A stretch of 64,000 nucleotides of DNA from Ulva prolifera (lineage: Eukaryota > Chlorophyta > Ulvophyceae > Ulvales > Ulvaceae), in assembly GCA_023078555.1 (NCBI GenBank), contig CM041197.1, positions 771,501 through 835,500 on the forward strand. Reading direction: 5' to 3'. The notes beneath the pieces are model-generated. The model was not told the DNA's origin. It saw only the letters and a list, made by a program, of their open reading frames with translations, and did not search any database. Numbering within the stretch: position 1 is the stretch's first letter; the number at the start of each line of letters is the position of its first letter. Made by a program: the position numbers and the translations under genes. Below, piece after piece: positions 1-11,095 of the stretch.

Positions 1-510
1 ATCACACTAGGCAGTATAGTTGCAAACGTACTGGCTACTACTTAGTGTCGCTGTTGAAGCTGTTATCTCGCTGGTCTATCAGTCCAGCACTCTGCGCGTG
101 CTCACACTACACTTTGTACACACTCTACACAGACTGGCGAAGTCTAGCCTTGTACCTTGGCCTGTGACCTCTCGTATCAGCTCTATCTCTGTGTGTATCT
201 GATGCTGCACCAGAGAGCGCGTTTTCACCTTGCCGTGCCGCTCGGACGCTGCTTGTTGTCACAGAACGAGCCCTGATGGGCACGCCTGCAGATCGCAAGC
301 GCACTGTCCCAGAGTAGACATCTTCTCCAAACACCTCTACACATGCACATGCCCCCCCTTGCATGAAGTATTGTACAGGCCAGCATGGGCCACTTGCTTG
401 CGACGCTGCAGGTAAGAGGCTATACCGCTGGTCCTCTAAGCTACAGCTCCTGCACAAAACACACTTCACAGGCGCATCACGTTCTCTGCTGCCACCGGCA
501 TGTGATCTGT
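1..510 (+). repeat. Dispersed repeat segment, copy 1 (partner at 19366-19630)
   Basis: The ends of this stretch match 19366-19630. The shared parts include the opening block around GGCAGT...CGTACTG, then CTCGCTGGTCTA, and later GCGACGCTGC, ACCGCTGGTCC and CACCGGCATG in the same order. The copy here is about 250 bases longer in the middle. No gene is seen; short open frames are not convincing. Confidence 0.5.
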
Positions 511-1502
511 CCTCCTACCCTACTCTGCACAGGCATGTGTCCCTCAGGGCAGAAGTTTCCGGTCGTCCAGGCCAACCTATACGTCAGTGCTCCTCCAATT
601 CCAATGCCGTACAGAGATGAAAAAAATCTGAATGGGGGTGTGAGGTGCACAACAGGCAGCGTGCTCACGCTGCGGCACCGCCATCTGACGATGCCAACCC
701 GACGCATTCCACACTAAAAGTCCACCATATGCTCCTCGTGTCAGAAGCCATGCAGCCGGGCGTGTGCTCTCCATGGCCTGTCACCTGCAGGTGGCCCGAG
801 GCTCCCCAGGCGGTGAGCATGCCGGGCCTCTGTCAGCAACACGCTCAGTGAGTCGTTCCCCCGCCGTGCTAGATGCATCTACTCAGACCATCAACTGATT
901 TCAAGCCATCTCTCCGCGTCTTCAGTCGTGGCAGCAACCCTGAAGCACGACACCAGCTTTGTGCCGCTGTGTGCCGCTGTGGACTGTGCCAGAAGCCGCC
1001 GTGGTTGACCGGCCGCCTGGGGTATGAACACAAGCGCATCAGCACCCCATGGCAATGGTGGACAGGCACATGTCTTCTCCATCAACTTTACAGCAACATG
1101 CCTCTCATCGCAGTAACCTTGGCTGGTAGCTGGCACAGCAGAGTACGCACATGAATTCTGCACACTGTCCGGCATAGTATCTCTCGGCATCTGTGGGGTA
1201 GATATGCAGCAAGGTGTTGCACTTGCACTCATGCCGTTCATCTGTTCGGAGTCAGGAATGATCTAACACAAACTTCAACGGACATCTGTCTGCATCGATG
1301 CACTCAGGCCAGTTCGGCTGTGACGCGGCTGCTACTGTACAGGTCCATGCATGCATGTGTTGGCCCGCTGCACGTACGTGTACGGACTCGCTTGTCACAG
1401 TCATGTTACTCCAGCTGCGACCTTGGTGCATACTCTGCTCCACAGGCATGTCCACTGCAACTTTAAATCTGATCGGTGCTGTATCACTAGGAGAATGGTG
1501 AC
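511..1502. other. No gene recognised
   Basis: Only short overlapping open frames on both strands, none with a recognisable motif. TGCATGCA-type palindromes occur, as through most non-coding parts of the window. Confidence 0.5.
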
Positions 1503-1890
1503 GTGGTGGTGAGGAAGGAGCGAGGATGGTTTGAGGAAGAGTGGCGGAGGCCTGGCGGAACCCCGGGAATGGCGAAAGGACCGTTGGCGGAGCGCCCGGA
1601 AGGCAGCCCGGATTGTGGACGGAAGTTCCGCGAGCGTTCCGGACGGGGTGTTTCAACGGGCACTCCACGTGGGGGTTCCGCCGGAACGTTTCCGGAGTGA
1701 TGCCGGAACGTGCGAAGGATCCGCAATGCTTCCAGAGGACTGTTTGAGGAAGAATGCTTAAAATTTCGGAATGGTTACGGATCCGATAACGTTCCGGCAG
1801 AGCCTTGCGGAAGCCTCCCGGAAGCCTGGAAGAACAGGATGGTTCGTGAGAGGTTAATCTCTGCCCGGATGTGCTGGAGACAGATTACGT
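1503..1890. repeat. CCGGAA/TTCCGG-rich patch
   Basis: The pentamer CGGAA and its complement recur densely in both orientations (GCGGAA, CCGGAA, GTTCCG, GGAACG), giving degenerate short repeats without a fixed period. Several frames stay open on both strands, as expected from biased composition. I see no gene. Confidence 0.5.
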
Positions 1891-1944
1891 AAGTGGTGAG
1901 GTCATCAAGGCCTTCTTTACATGCGTGCCACGTGTAGGTTGCCG

Positions 1945-2002
1945 TTGATTCGGATGCAACTCGGTCTCAATGTGTGTTCTCTCCCATTCACTCTATTGTA
2001 AC
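1945..2002 (+). repeat. Short dispersed repeat (SDR-58), diverged copy
   Basis: Begins TTGATTCGGATG and ends TTCACTCT-TTGTAAC. It matches better copies at 62876-62929 (+) and 42025-42080 (-) and partial copies at 4321-4368 and about 9405-9436. It lies upstream of the palindromic satellite; another copy lies just downstream of it. Confidence 0.55.
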
Positions 2003-2742
2003 ATGTGTACCACGTTTTCGACAGAGAATCGCGATTAGTGCACAGGACATACGGTCCTGCGGGAAAGGCAGTTTCGAGTGCATATACAAGCAGCATGTCA
2101 TCAACTGTACACCGTGATTCCGGAACAAGACAGATTTATTGATGTGTTTACACGAGCTCGTAGGCAGGGGTGGTCATGGCTTGCATAGGCATATCATAGA
2201 CATTGCTTACATTGATATCTCGTCACCTTGGGTGCCCTCATCATGTCCATAAGGAACGATGATACTACGATCACATGTAGTGCCACCTCTAACATGTCAT
2301 ATACTCCACTCATACATTTAATCACGATCACCGCATGTGTACAGTTTCTTTCCGAGCCCACGTTGGTATACAACTAATCGACATACTTCTTCCGGGTAAT
2401 CTTCAACGCGAGGCCAACCTTCTGGCTCCTCTTATGGGTGGGATGCAACGGAGATTCCGCTGTCCCCTCCGTTTTTAGTGCGCCAAGGATGAATTTCTTG
2501 AAGTACTCGTAGTCAGCCACGTACAGTCCGTCTTCTTGTGCCCACTGCGCGGCCGGCTTCATCGTGCCCTCGCCGTAAGCAGTCCTCGCTCCGAGTCTGG
2601 ACAACTGCATGGATAGGTTATGTGTCAGTGGCTTGCGCTCATTCACGCGCACTGGTATGTTGTTGCCCAATGTGTTTGTTTTGCAGTAGCACAACGTCTA
2701 CATCAGATGGGTCTGTCTGGGAATGTGGGGCGCGGCGCCCCA
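2003..2742. other. No gene recognised
   Basis: An open frame on the minus strand (2374-2694, 106 aa) has no recognisable motif. Otherwise only short frames before the satellite begins. Confidence 0.4.
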
Positions 2743-4282
2743 GAATGGTTGGTGGGCCACCAACCATTCGGGAAGTCATGCATGTAAGCATCCATGCACG
2801 GCGCGGCGCACAAGAATGGTTGGTGGGCCACCAACCATTCGGGCGGTCATGCATATGCATGACATATATCATGATCCAGGCTCCCCGGAATGGTTGGTGG
2901 GCCACCAACCATTCGGGCAGTCATGCATGTCCCGATGCAGGCTCCCCAGAATGGTTGGTGGGCCACCAACCATTCGGGAAGTCATGCATGTAAGCATCCA
3001 TGCACGGCGCGGCGCACAAGAATGGTTGGTGGGCCACCAACCATTCGGGCGGTCATGCATATGCATGACATATATCATGATCCAGGCTCCCCGGAATGGT
3101 TGGTGGGCCACCAACCATTCGGGCAGTCATGCATGTCCCGATGCAGGCTCCCCAGAATGGTTGGTGGGCCACCAACCATTCGGGAAGTCATGCATGTAAG
3201 CATCCATGCACGGCGCGGCGCACAAGAATGGTTGGTGGGCCACCAACCATTCGGGCGGTCATGCATATGCATGACATATATCATGATCCAGGCTCCCCGG
3301 AATGGTTGGTGGGCCACCAACCATTCGGGCAGTCATGCATGTCACGATGCAGGCTCCCCAGAATGGTTGGTGGGCCACCAACCATTCGGGAAGTCATGCA
3401 TGTAAGCATCCATGCACGGCGCGGCGCACAAGAATGGTTGGTGGGCCACCAACCATTCAAGCGGTCATGCATATGCATGACATATATCATGATCCAGGCT
3501 CCCCGGAATGGTTGGTGGGCCACCAACCATTCGGGCAGTCATGCATGTCCCGATGCAGGCTCCCCAGAATGGTTGGTGGGCCACCAACCATTCGGGAAGT
3601 CATGCATGTAAGCATCCATGCACGGCGCGGCGCACAAGAATGGTTGGTGGGCCACCAACCATTCGGGCGGTCATGCATATGCATGACATATATCATGATC
3701 CAGGCTCCCCGGAATGGTTGGTGGGCCACCAACCATTCGGGCAGTCATGCATGTCACGATGCAGGCTCCCCAGAATGGTTGGTGGGCCACCAACCATTCG
3801 GGAAGTCATGCATGTAAGCATCCATGCACGGCGCGGCGCACAAGAATGGTTGGTGGGCCACCAACCATTCGGGCGGTCATGCATATGCATGACATATATC
3901 ATGATCCAGGCTCCCCGGAATGGTTGGTGGGCCACCAACCATTCGGGCAGTCATGCATGTCCCGATGCAGGCTCCCCAGAATGGTTGGTGGGCCACCAAC
4001 CATTCGGGAAGTCATGCATGTAAGCATCCATGCACGGCGCGGCGCACAAGAATGGTTGGTGGGCCACCAACCATTCGGGCAGTCATGCATGTGCATGACA
4101 TATATCATGATCCAGGCTCCCCGGAATGGTTGGTGGGCCACCAACCATTCGGGCAGTCATGTATGTAAGCATCCATGCACGGCGCGACGCACAAGAATGG
4201 TTGGTGGGCCACCAACCATTCGGGCAGTCATGCATGTCATGATCCAAGCTCCCCGGAATGGTTGGTGGGGCACCAACCATTC
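2743..4282. repeat. Palindromic satellite A (206-bp unit)
   Basis: About 23 copies of a 27-bp perfect palindrome, with 13-bp arms GAATGGTTGGTGG and CCACCAACCATTC around one G. They are spaced 61, 71 and 74 bp apart, so three palindromes make a 206-bp unit. Five to six units are nearly identical. A CCCG/CACG variant before ATGCAGGCTCCCC alternates from unit to unit from about 3096 on, giving a 412-bp higher-order period. Spacers carry TCATGCATG. Long frames on both strands are a by-product of the repeat. The last palindrome (4256-4282) is imperfect at its centre. Confidence 0.95.
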
Positions 4283-4320
4283 CAGTAGTCATGCATGTGA
4301 CGAACCATGAGCGGCGTGGC

Positions 4321-4368
4321 GACTAAGAATTTCAGTGTTGTTTTTCTCTCGTTCACTCTTTTGTAACT
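4321..4368 (+). repeat. SDR-58, 3' half
   Basis: Matches the 3' half of the short dispersed repeat (TTTCAGTGTT, then CGTTCACTCTTTTGTAA). It follows the palindromic array directly. The next bases, GAATGGACGGTGC, recur at about 9215 beside the second palindrome cluster, which links the two loci. Confidence 0.55.
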
Positions 4369-6370
4369 ACGAATGGACGGTGCTCCACCATCCGCTCTCG
4401 CGGACTCTTGAAAACGAACGGTGCGGGACTGCCCGCTCTAGCAGGCATGCAGAAGAACACTAAACGAACTTACGATGGTGCAGATGTATTCCGCGTGCCT
4501 CTTGGGATATGCAATGTGCATCAGCTATCAAGGCGAGACAGGACACCACGTGGAGGCACCACGTACGCAGCTAAATGATACATGTATACACTCGAAGGAT
4601 TGCAACCCCAACACAACGCACTCAAACAAGGAACGCGCCGGATAATTCTCTAAGCCCTCACTGCTGTCGACATATTCCGGTCCTCTTAATCCTTTGGCTG
4701 CCTTGTCTTACAGTTTTGATCCCATGCATGCTTATAGACGCCCTGCGGGTACTAACGAGGTCAAACTTGGACGCACGTGTGCACACACAAATGCGATGTT
4801 TGGGCGTCTGCTTGTTGCCACGAAGTAACTGTCGATGGCAGTTGTGCATGTAAACTTTGTTCGCCGAGATTTATGCAAGTCTCGCGAGAGTGTTCGGTAC
4901 TGTCCAACCATAGTCAATCTAGAACATACTCCATATGTTTGCTCTCCACAATGGAAGCACTTGGTATAGGATCGCACCACCTCCATGCCATGCGGTTTTG
5001 CTTGATGTCACGATCCCATGGCCGGCTCGAAATAACTTCCACGTGAGTGTGTGTTCCTCGGGTAGGCTACGTAGGTATACCGGAAGATGCTGATACCCGT
5101 GACCTGCGAAAACACACCTGGTCAACAACCGATGGTGCACGCAAATGCCAGGCGCACCACAATGATCTCGATCGAGCAGCAGAGAAGCAAGCGTAGATAG
5201 GCTCCAAGTAACATTACTGCTTACGCGTACTCTAAGAATGTCAGTTTGTTTGAGACACGGAGTCGGACGGCAATCACCTCAAGCAGCTGCTCTGCAAGCA
5301 AGGTGAACGTGGTTCATGCGATCGGGCGCCATCGCACATCCGAAGCTACAACATATCCAAAGCTACAGCATACAGCTACAGCATATATGATATACGAAGT
5401 AGTTCTAAACTGGTGGCAGGTGCCATCTCGAACAGAACAATGTGTGCGCCTCGACCATCGATATCGGCACATCAGCTGCGTCTTCGGCGCCTTCGCAAGG
5501 AAGTGATGTCCACGACAGCGCCGTCAGACATATACAAACGTCACACCTTGCAGCATACTTCAATTGAGCATGTCGGAAGTTGAGCAGCGGCGATGACGCC
5601 TGCGGCTGCTAACAATTAGACGCCAGCCCGGGAGTGAAAGACCCGCCTACGATTCACACCACATTATACAATAATACCCACAGACAGAGATTGTAGACCA
5701 CTTCAGGCGCTCTGTTCAACCAGATACGCCGCAATGATCATGTCGGTGCGCCCGCACACGCAGTACGGATGTCATGGCTTGCACTCCAACGCATTGAGAC
5801 AGCACAACGAATTGATAATACATTTATGCTCACTGATGCAATGTTTAGGTTTTGACAGCTCACATATGGAGATCGCGCCTGGAATGGCGAGCGTTACCGC
5901 CACACATCGCATGCACGCATGCATGCAAAAACAGCATCGCGGTGAGTGTGGCGTTAGTGGACCCAGCCATGCACGCAACCCAAACAGCCCCAGGCCACCA
6001 TTACACAGATCTCATGGTGCCTCCTGGCGCTAGCATGAACCCCGGATGATTGGCGACACCGAAAGCAGAGACACAACGGAAGTATGAGCCATACATATGT
6101 ACGTGGTAAAGTAATAAAATCGTTTTAGTGGTTCCGATGCAAGACAAGTCGGGCAAAAATGTAGTATATGCACCGCTGCTGCAGTACGTACCGTTGAACG
6201 TTGTACCAATGTGGGTGTGCATGCGTGTTTGTGCGGGTGGGCATCATGTGTCGCGTGGCCTCCCCCCTCTCAGATGGCAGAGGCGCATAGTATGGCTGTG
6301 ACGCAGCATGCTACAGCAGCAATGGCTCGGCAATGTATTGGGATGTCGGCAAAAGTGCGTCCTCTGCCCT
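4369..6370. other. No gene recognised
   Basis: Two kilobases with only short frames on both strands (longest about 100 aa) and no domain, splice-consistent series or repeat that I recognise. Confidence 0.4.
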
Positions 6371-8690
6371 CCCACGCAGTGCAGCGGGGTTGACAGTGGT
6401 GCTGCCCATCGTTGCCGTAGCACAGCGGCACCTGGTCCTTCTGTGCTGTTACCCCCTCTGCCCCCCCAACGCAGTGCAGCGTGGTTGACAGTGGTGCTGC
6501 CCGTCGTTGCCGTAGCACAGCGGCACCTGGTCCTTTTGTGCTGTTACCCCCTCTGCCCCCCCACGCAGTGCAGCGTGGTTGACAGTGGTGCTGCCCATCG
6601 TTGCCGCAGCACAGTGGCACCTGGTGTTTCTGTGCTGTTATACCCTCCGCCCCCCCACGCAGTGCTGCGGGGATGACAGTGATGCTGCCCATCGTTGCCG
6701 CAGCACAGTGGCGCCTGGTGTTTCTGTGCTGTTATAATTACCCCTTCTGCCCTCCCACGCAGTGTAGCGGGGTTGACAGTGTTGCTGCCCATCGTTGCCG
6801 TAGCACAGCGGCACCTGGTCCTTCTGTGCTGTTACCCCCTCTGCCCCCCCACGCAGTGCAGCGGGGTTGACAGTGGTGCTGCCCATCGCTGCCGCAGCAC
6901 AGTGGCACTTGGTGTTTCTGTGCTGTTAAACCCTCCGCCCCCCCACGCAGTGCAGCGTGGTTGACAGTGGTGCTGCCCATCGTTGCCGCAGCACAGTGGC
7001 ACTTGGTGTTTCTGTGCTGTTATAATTACCCCTTCTGCCCTCCCACGCAGTGTAGCGGGGTTGACAGTGGTGCTGCCCATCGCTGCCGCAGCACAGTGGC
7101 ACTTGGTGTTTCTGTGCTGTTAAACCCTCCGCCCCCCCACGCAGTGCAGCGTGGTTGACAGTGGTGCTGCCCATCGTTGCCGCAGCACAGTGGCACTTGG
7201 TGTTTCTGTGCTGTTATAATTACCCCTTCTGCCCTCCCACGCAGTGTAGCGGGGTTGACAGTGTTGCTGCCCATCGTTGCCGTAGCACAGCGGCACCTGG
7301 TCCTTCTGTGCTGTTACCCCCTCTGCCCCCCCACGCAGTGCAGCGTGGTTGACAGTGGTGCTGCCCATCGCTGCCGCAGCACAGTGGCACTTGGTGTTTC
7401 TGTGCTGTTATAATTACCCCTTCTGCCCTCCCACGCAGTGTAGCGGGGTTGACAATGTTGCTGCCCATCGTTGCCGTAGCACAGCGGCACCTGGTCCTTC
7501 TGTGCTGTTACCCCCTCTGCCCCCCCACGCAGTGCAGCGTGGTTGACAGTGGTGCTGCCCATCGTTGCCGCAGCACAGTGGCACTTGGTGTTTCTGTGCT
7601 GTTATAATTACCCCTTCTGCCCTCCCACGCAGTGTAGCGGGGTTGACAGTGTTGCTGCCCATCGTTGCCGTAGCACAGCGGCACCTGGTCCTTCTGTGCT
7701 GTTACCCCCTCTGCCCCCCCACGCAGTGCAGCGTGGTTGACAGTGGTGCTGCCCATCGCTGCCGCAGCACAGTGGCACTTGGTGTTTCTGTGCTGTTATA
7801 ATTACCCCTTCTGCCCTCCCACGCAGTGTAGCGGGGTTGACAATGTTGCTGCCCATCGTTGCCGTAGCACAGCGGCACCTGGTCCTTCTGTGCTGTTACC
7901 CCCTCTGCCCCCCCACGCAGTGCAGCGTGGTTGACAGTGGTGCTGCCCATCGCTGCCGCAGCACAGTGGCACTTGGTGTTTCTGTGCTGTTATAATTACC
8001 CCTTCTGCCCTCCCACGCAGTGTAGCGGGGTTGACAGTGTTGCTGCCCATCGCTGCCGTAGCACAGCGGCACCTGGTCCTTCTGTGCTGTTACCCCCTCT
8101 GCCCCCCCACGCAGTGCAGCGGGGTTGACAGTGGTGCTGCCCATCGCTGCCGCAGCACAGTGGCACTTGGTGTTTCTGTGCTGTTATACCCTCCGCCCCC
8201 CCACGCAGTGCTGCGGGGATGACAGTGATGCTGCCCATCGTTGCCGCAGCACAGTGGCGCCTGGTGTTTCTGTGCTGTTATAATTACCCCTTCTGCCCTC
8301 TCACGCAGTGTAGCGGGGTTGACAGTGGTGCTGCCCATCGTTGCCGCAGCACAGTGGCACCTGGTGTTTCTGTGCTGTTACCCCCTCTGCCCCCCCACAC
8401 AGTGCAGCGGGGTTGACAGTGGTGCTGCCCATCGTTGCCGCAGCACAGTGGCACCTGGTGTTTCTGTGCTGTTACCCCCTCTGCCCCCCCACACAGTGCA
8501 GCGGGGTTGACAGTGGTGTTGCCCATCGCTGCCGCAGCACAGTGGCACTTGGTGTTTCTGTGCTGTTATACCCTCCGCCCCCCCACGCAGAGCTGCGGGG
8601 ATGACAGTGATGCTGCCCATCGTTGCTGAATCACAGTGGCACTTGGTGTTTCTGTGTTGTTATGCCCTCTGCCCCCTTCATGTCTGGGTG
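6371..8690. repeat. Satellite B, alternating 94- and 100-bp units
   Basis: Twenty-four units, each containing TTGACAGTG(G/T)TGCTGCCCATCG or a close variant. The GACA motifs run from 6393 to 8603 at intervals of 94 bp (15 times) or 100 bp (8 times). The 100-bp form carries an extra TATAATTA near its end. From about 6963 to 8127 the forms alternate, giving a 194-bp dimer. Each unit has an 8-bp stem, CAGCACAG...CTGTGCTG, or a 7-bp version. Both strands stay open over long stretches, but the lengths change the frame and the content is repetitive. Confidence 0.95.
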
Positions 8691-9095
8691 CTGCCACGCC
8701 AGGGTCAGGCTGACCATCGCCGTAAAGACAGGCCACAGCGCCCTCACCACCCACGCCAGACATGTTATGCCACGCTATACAAATGAATCGCAAGCATTAT
8801 TCGTGCCACATGCTGTTAACCTTCAGCTAGCCTCCCTGCACGTCAGGACAGTACCAGAGAAATACAAAGAGAGTCGATACAAATAAACTAGAAATGCATT
8901 ATCATGAGACGATATCGACGCCGACGCCGAGAGACTCCAGACGCTTATAATAGCTCATATGAATTGGCTTACATTGCTGTGGGAAGATGCTCCGTTGGTA
9001 CTATACTCGCTCCAGAGATCGTTGATGGCGAGATGCAATGCTCGTGGGCTATCCATCGACACTGCAGTGGTGACTAGCGCATGCATTACTCGACC
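8691..9095. other. No gene recognised
   Basis: Spacer between satellite B and a small palindrome cluster. Nothing recognisable. Confidence 0.4.
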
Positions 9096-9193
9096 CCGTA
9101 ATGGTCGGTGAGGCACCGACCATTCCACGACGTTGCTGACTGGGCCGTAATGGTCGGTGAGGCACCGACCATTCCACGATGTTGCTGACTGGG
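9096..9193. repeat. Two 49-bp palindrome repeats, related to satellite A
   Basis: Two nearly identical 49-bp units. Each holds an inverted repeat with AATGGTCGGTG / CACCGACCATT arms around AGG, followed by CCACGA-GTTGCTGACTGGG. The arms differ from satellite A mainly by TCGG in place of TTGG. A third, degenerate palindrome (GAATGGACGGTGCC...) starts at about 9215, and an SDR-58 remnant follows at about 9405-9436. Confidence 0.8.
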
Positions 9194-9660
9194 CACACTT
9201 GCATCGATTCAGACCGGAATGGACGGTGCCACACTGACCACTCAGCGACAGGAGCACGCCATTTGTCTCCTCTGAACGCGGTCCATGCTTGACCACCTAA
9301 AGGAGAGTAGCACCAACTTGTCAGGCACGTCCTCGTCTTCCGTGGGCATCGGATATGCAGGCATGAGTGCTCAATCCTTTTCAATATCCTTTGGTGTACA
9401 TGCATGTATGTCTTCTCCGTTAACTCTTTTGTAAACTTGTTCCAGCTCAAACTCTGAGCAGTCGGACTGCTGGACGTACATGGGCGCAGCTTCTTTGATG
9501 TTTGTCTTCTTCCATGTGCTCGTTTGTAATGTTTTTATTTGTGCGCAGCTGCGTTCGCCTCAGTACGCAATGGATTTCCAGTGCTTTTCATCTGCGGAGA
9601 CTGATTGGCCTGTCTCGCGCGATGGAAGAGCACACAATCATGTCAGCGCTGCTGCCGAGG

Positions 9661-9740
9661 AAGCCATAGGACATTCCGCAGCCACCAAGGAAGCCATAGG
9701 ACATTCCGCTGCCACCAAGGAAGCCATAGGACATTCCGCC
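9661..9740. repeat. 30-bp tandem repeat, about 2.7 copies
   Basis: AAGCCATAGGACATTCCGC followed by a GCCACCAAGG spacer, three times. It lies inside an open frame (9480-9920, +) in which it reads as repeats of EAIGHSAATK; the minus strand is also open. I cannot tell whether it is translated. Confidence 0.7.
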
Positions 9741-9918
9741 ACGATCGTTCCTTGTGAAGCATACGGACGCGGGCGGAAGGTCAACAGCCTCGTAGGAATG
9801 TTCCTCTGTCAGCGGAACGCCTTCGGTTCCGCCCCGGAATGTCACCATTCTCCTAGTGTATGCACAGTGCCGGCGCAGCAGACCCTCCCCTCCTCTGGGC
9901 ACCAAGCACAGAGTCAGT

Positions 9919-10090
9919 GATGCAGGCACCACTGCCGGGATAACGTCCCGCTATCAGTGATTCTGGCACAGCAGGTCAAAACATCGACGTCTGCCCCGCA
10001 CAGCTTAATTGCACTGCGCCCAACACCGGACGCCCAGAAGCACCACAGGACCGCGAACACGCACATCTTGAAACACACACACCCACAGAC
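9919..10090. repeat. Dispersed repeat, copy 1 (partner 12765-13025)
   Basis: ATGCAGGCACCACTGCCGGG, CATCAGTGATT or a close variant, GGCACAGCAGG and CTGCCCCGCAC occur in the same order at 12765-12875. The later GGACGCC...GCA-GGACCGC part matches 12965-13000. The second copy is longer because it contains another repeat (12926-12973). Confidence 0.6.
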
Positions 10091-10114
10091 ACGCACCCCC
10101 CTGCGATGACCTCG

Positions 10115-10300
10115 ACCTTGTGGTCCCATGCGATGACCTCTCGCCGCTCACAGGCCATCCGGCCTGAGCGGCGAGCCCCCCGCGGCGCCCCCGCCCGTCC
10201 CTTGCTGACCGGGCGTCGACTGCGGCGCGCGTGCTTTGTTGGCCGGCGCGCGCCGCCTCTTCCGCGTGACCCGGCGCTCGGACACATTCCCTGGGTGTTG
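10115..10300 (+). mobile_element. LINE 3' end, inverted second copy
   Basis: About 50 bases here, containing CTCGCCGCTCA...TGAGCGGCGAG, match the reverse complement of 11963-12018, which follows the stop-proximal part of the LINE-like coding region on the minus strand. The shared part can fold into a hairpin with 11-bp arms. Weaker similarity continues into the putative 3' untranslated part. No coding part is recognisable here. Confidence 0.45.
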
Positions 10301-10305
10301 GGCCC

Positions 10306-11095
10306 TGGGCGTGCTCTGTCCTGAGCGGGTCAGCGGATGACGGTGCTGCCGTGTTGCTCCGCCGAGCGGGGCTGATCTGCTCTGGTACGCGAGTGCAGCG
10401 GAGGACGGATGCGGTAGGAGGATTAGGGTTGCCTCCGCGGGCTGGGGGGGCCCCGCGGCCGGCGGCTTGCGCTTTGGGCCGGGCTGCCAGCTTGGGCCGC
10501 CGCGGCCGCGCGGGCGGCGGGGTCGTATTGCGTGCAGGCGTGGGGGTGCGTGTGTTGGGGGGTTGAGCGGGGACAGGTGCGTGGGTGTGGTGGGGGGGTG
10601 TGTTACACAGGAAAAGCCGGAGGGGCCGGTAGCACCGCCAGGACCAAAAGGGAGAGCACAAGAAACGCAATGCGCACGCAGCAGGAGAGTAACAGCCTAC
10701 GCCAAGGCACAACAAGCACCCACACACCCCCACACTCCTACACACTACCACACGATCCAACCCCCAAACGCGCCTCCACACGCACCCACCCCCAAACGCA
10801 CCGACACACTGGCACCCGACCAACGCACCCACGCACCCGCACGCGGCCCAGACCCAACCCCCAACACACACACCCACACGCCAATACGCTACATGACCCC
10901 GTCGCCCGCGGGGCAGCGGCAGCCCCATGCAGCGGCCCGGCCAGCGCCTGCCCCACACGGAAGCCGCCGGGGGCCCTCAGGACCCCCGCCCCAATGCCCT
11001 GAACAGGCCAGCCCCGAGCGCCGGAGCAACACACACGGGGGCGCCCCCATCCGCGGACCCACCCGGAACGGAGCACGCCCAAGGCGCGCTGTGTT
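10306..11095. repeat. Large GC-rich inverted repeat (foldback)
   Basis: The left arm (about 10306-10570) resembles the reverse complement of the right arm (about 10835-11095). GGGCGTGCTC, GCGGATG, GTTGCTCCG-CG, GGGGCTG, CGGCGGCTT and GGCG-CGGGGTC occur in both in the same order. The centre contains the 45-bp dispersed repeat (10600-10648) and ACCCACACACCCCCAC-type sequence that recurs at 19920-20090. Long open frames over it are compositional. Confidence 0.6.

Noticed and set aside
2743-4282. CRISPR-like array (regular short palindromic repeats)
   Set aside because: Spacers are themselves repeated every 206 bp, so there are no unique spacers; no cas genes; eukaryotic context.
2723-4310. Long overlapping open frames on both strands (up to 198 aa)
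   Set aside because: They follow the 206-bp repeat on both strands and repeat the same peptide; the unit length is not a multiple of three.
6270-8629. Cysteine- and proline-rich repeat proteins on both strands
   Set aside because: Translation of satellite B only; unit lengths of 94 and 100 bp shift the frame and neither strand has independent support.
10005-10958. 317-aa minus-strand open frame
   Set aside because: Lies across the GC-rich foldback and CA-rich repeats; composition alone keeps it open.
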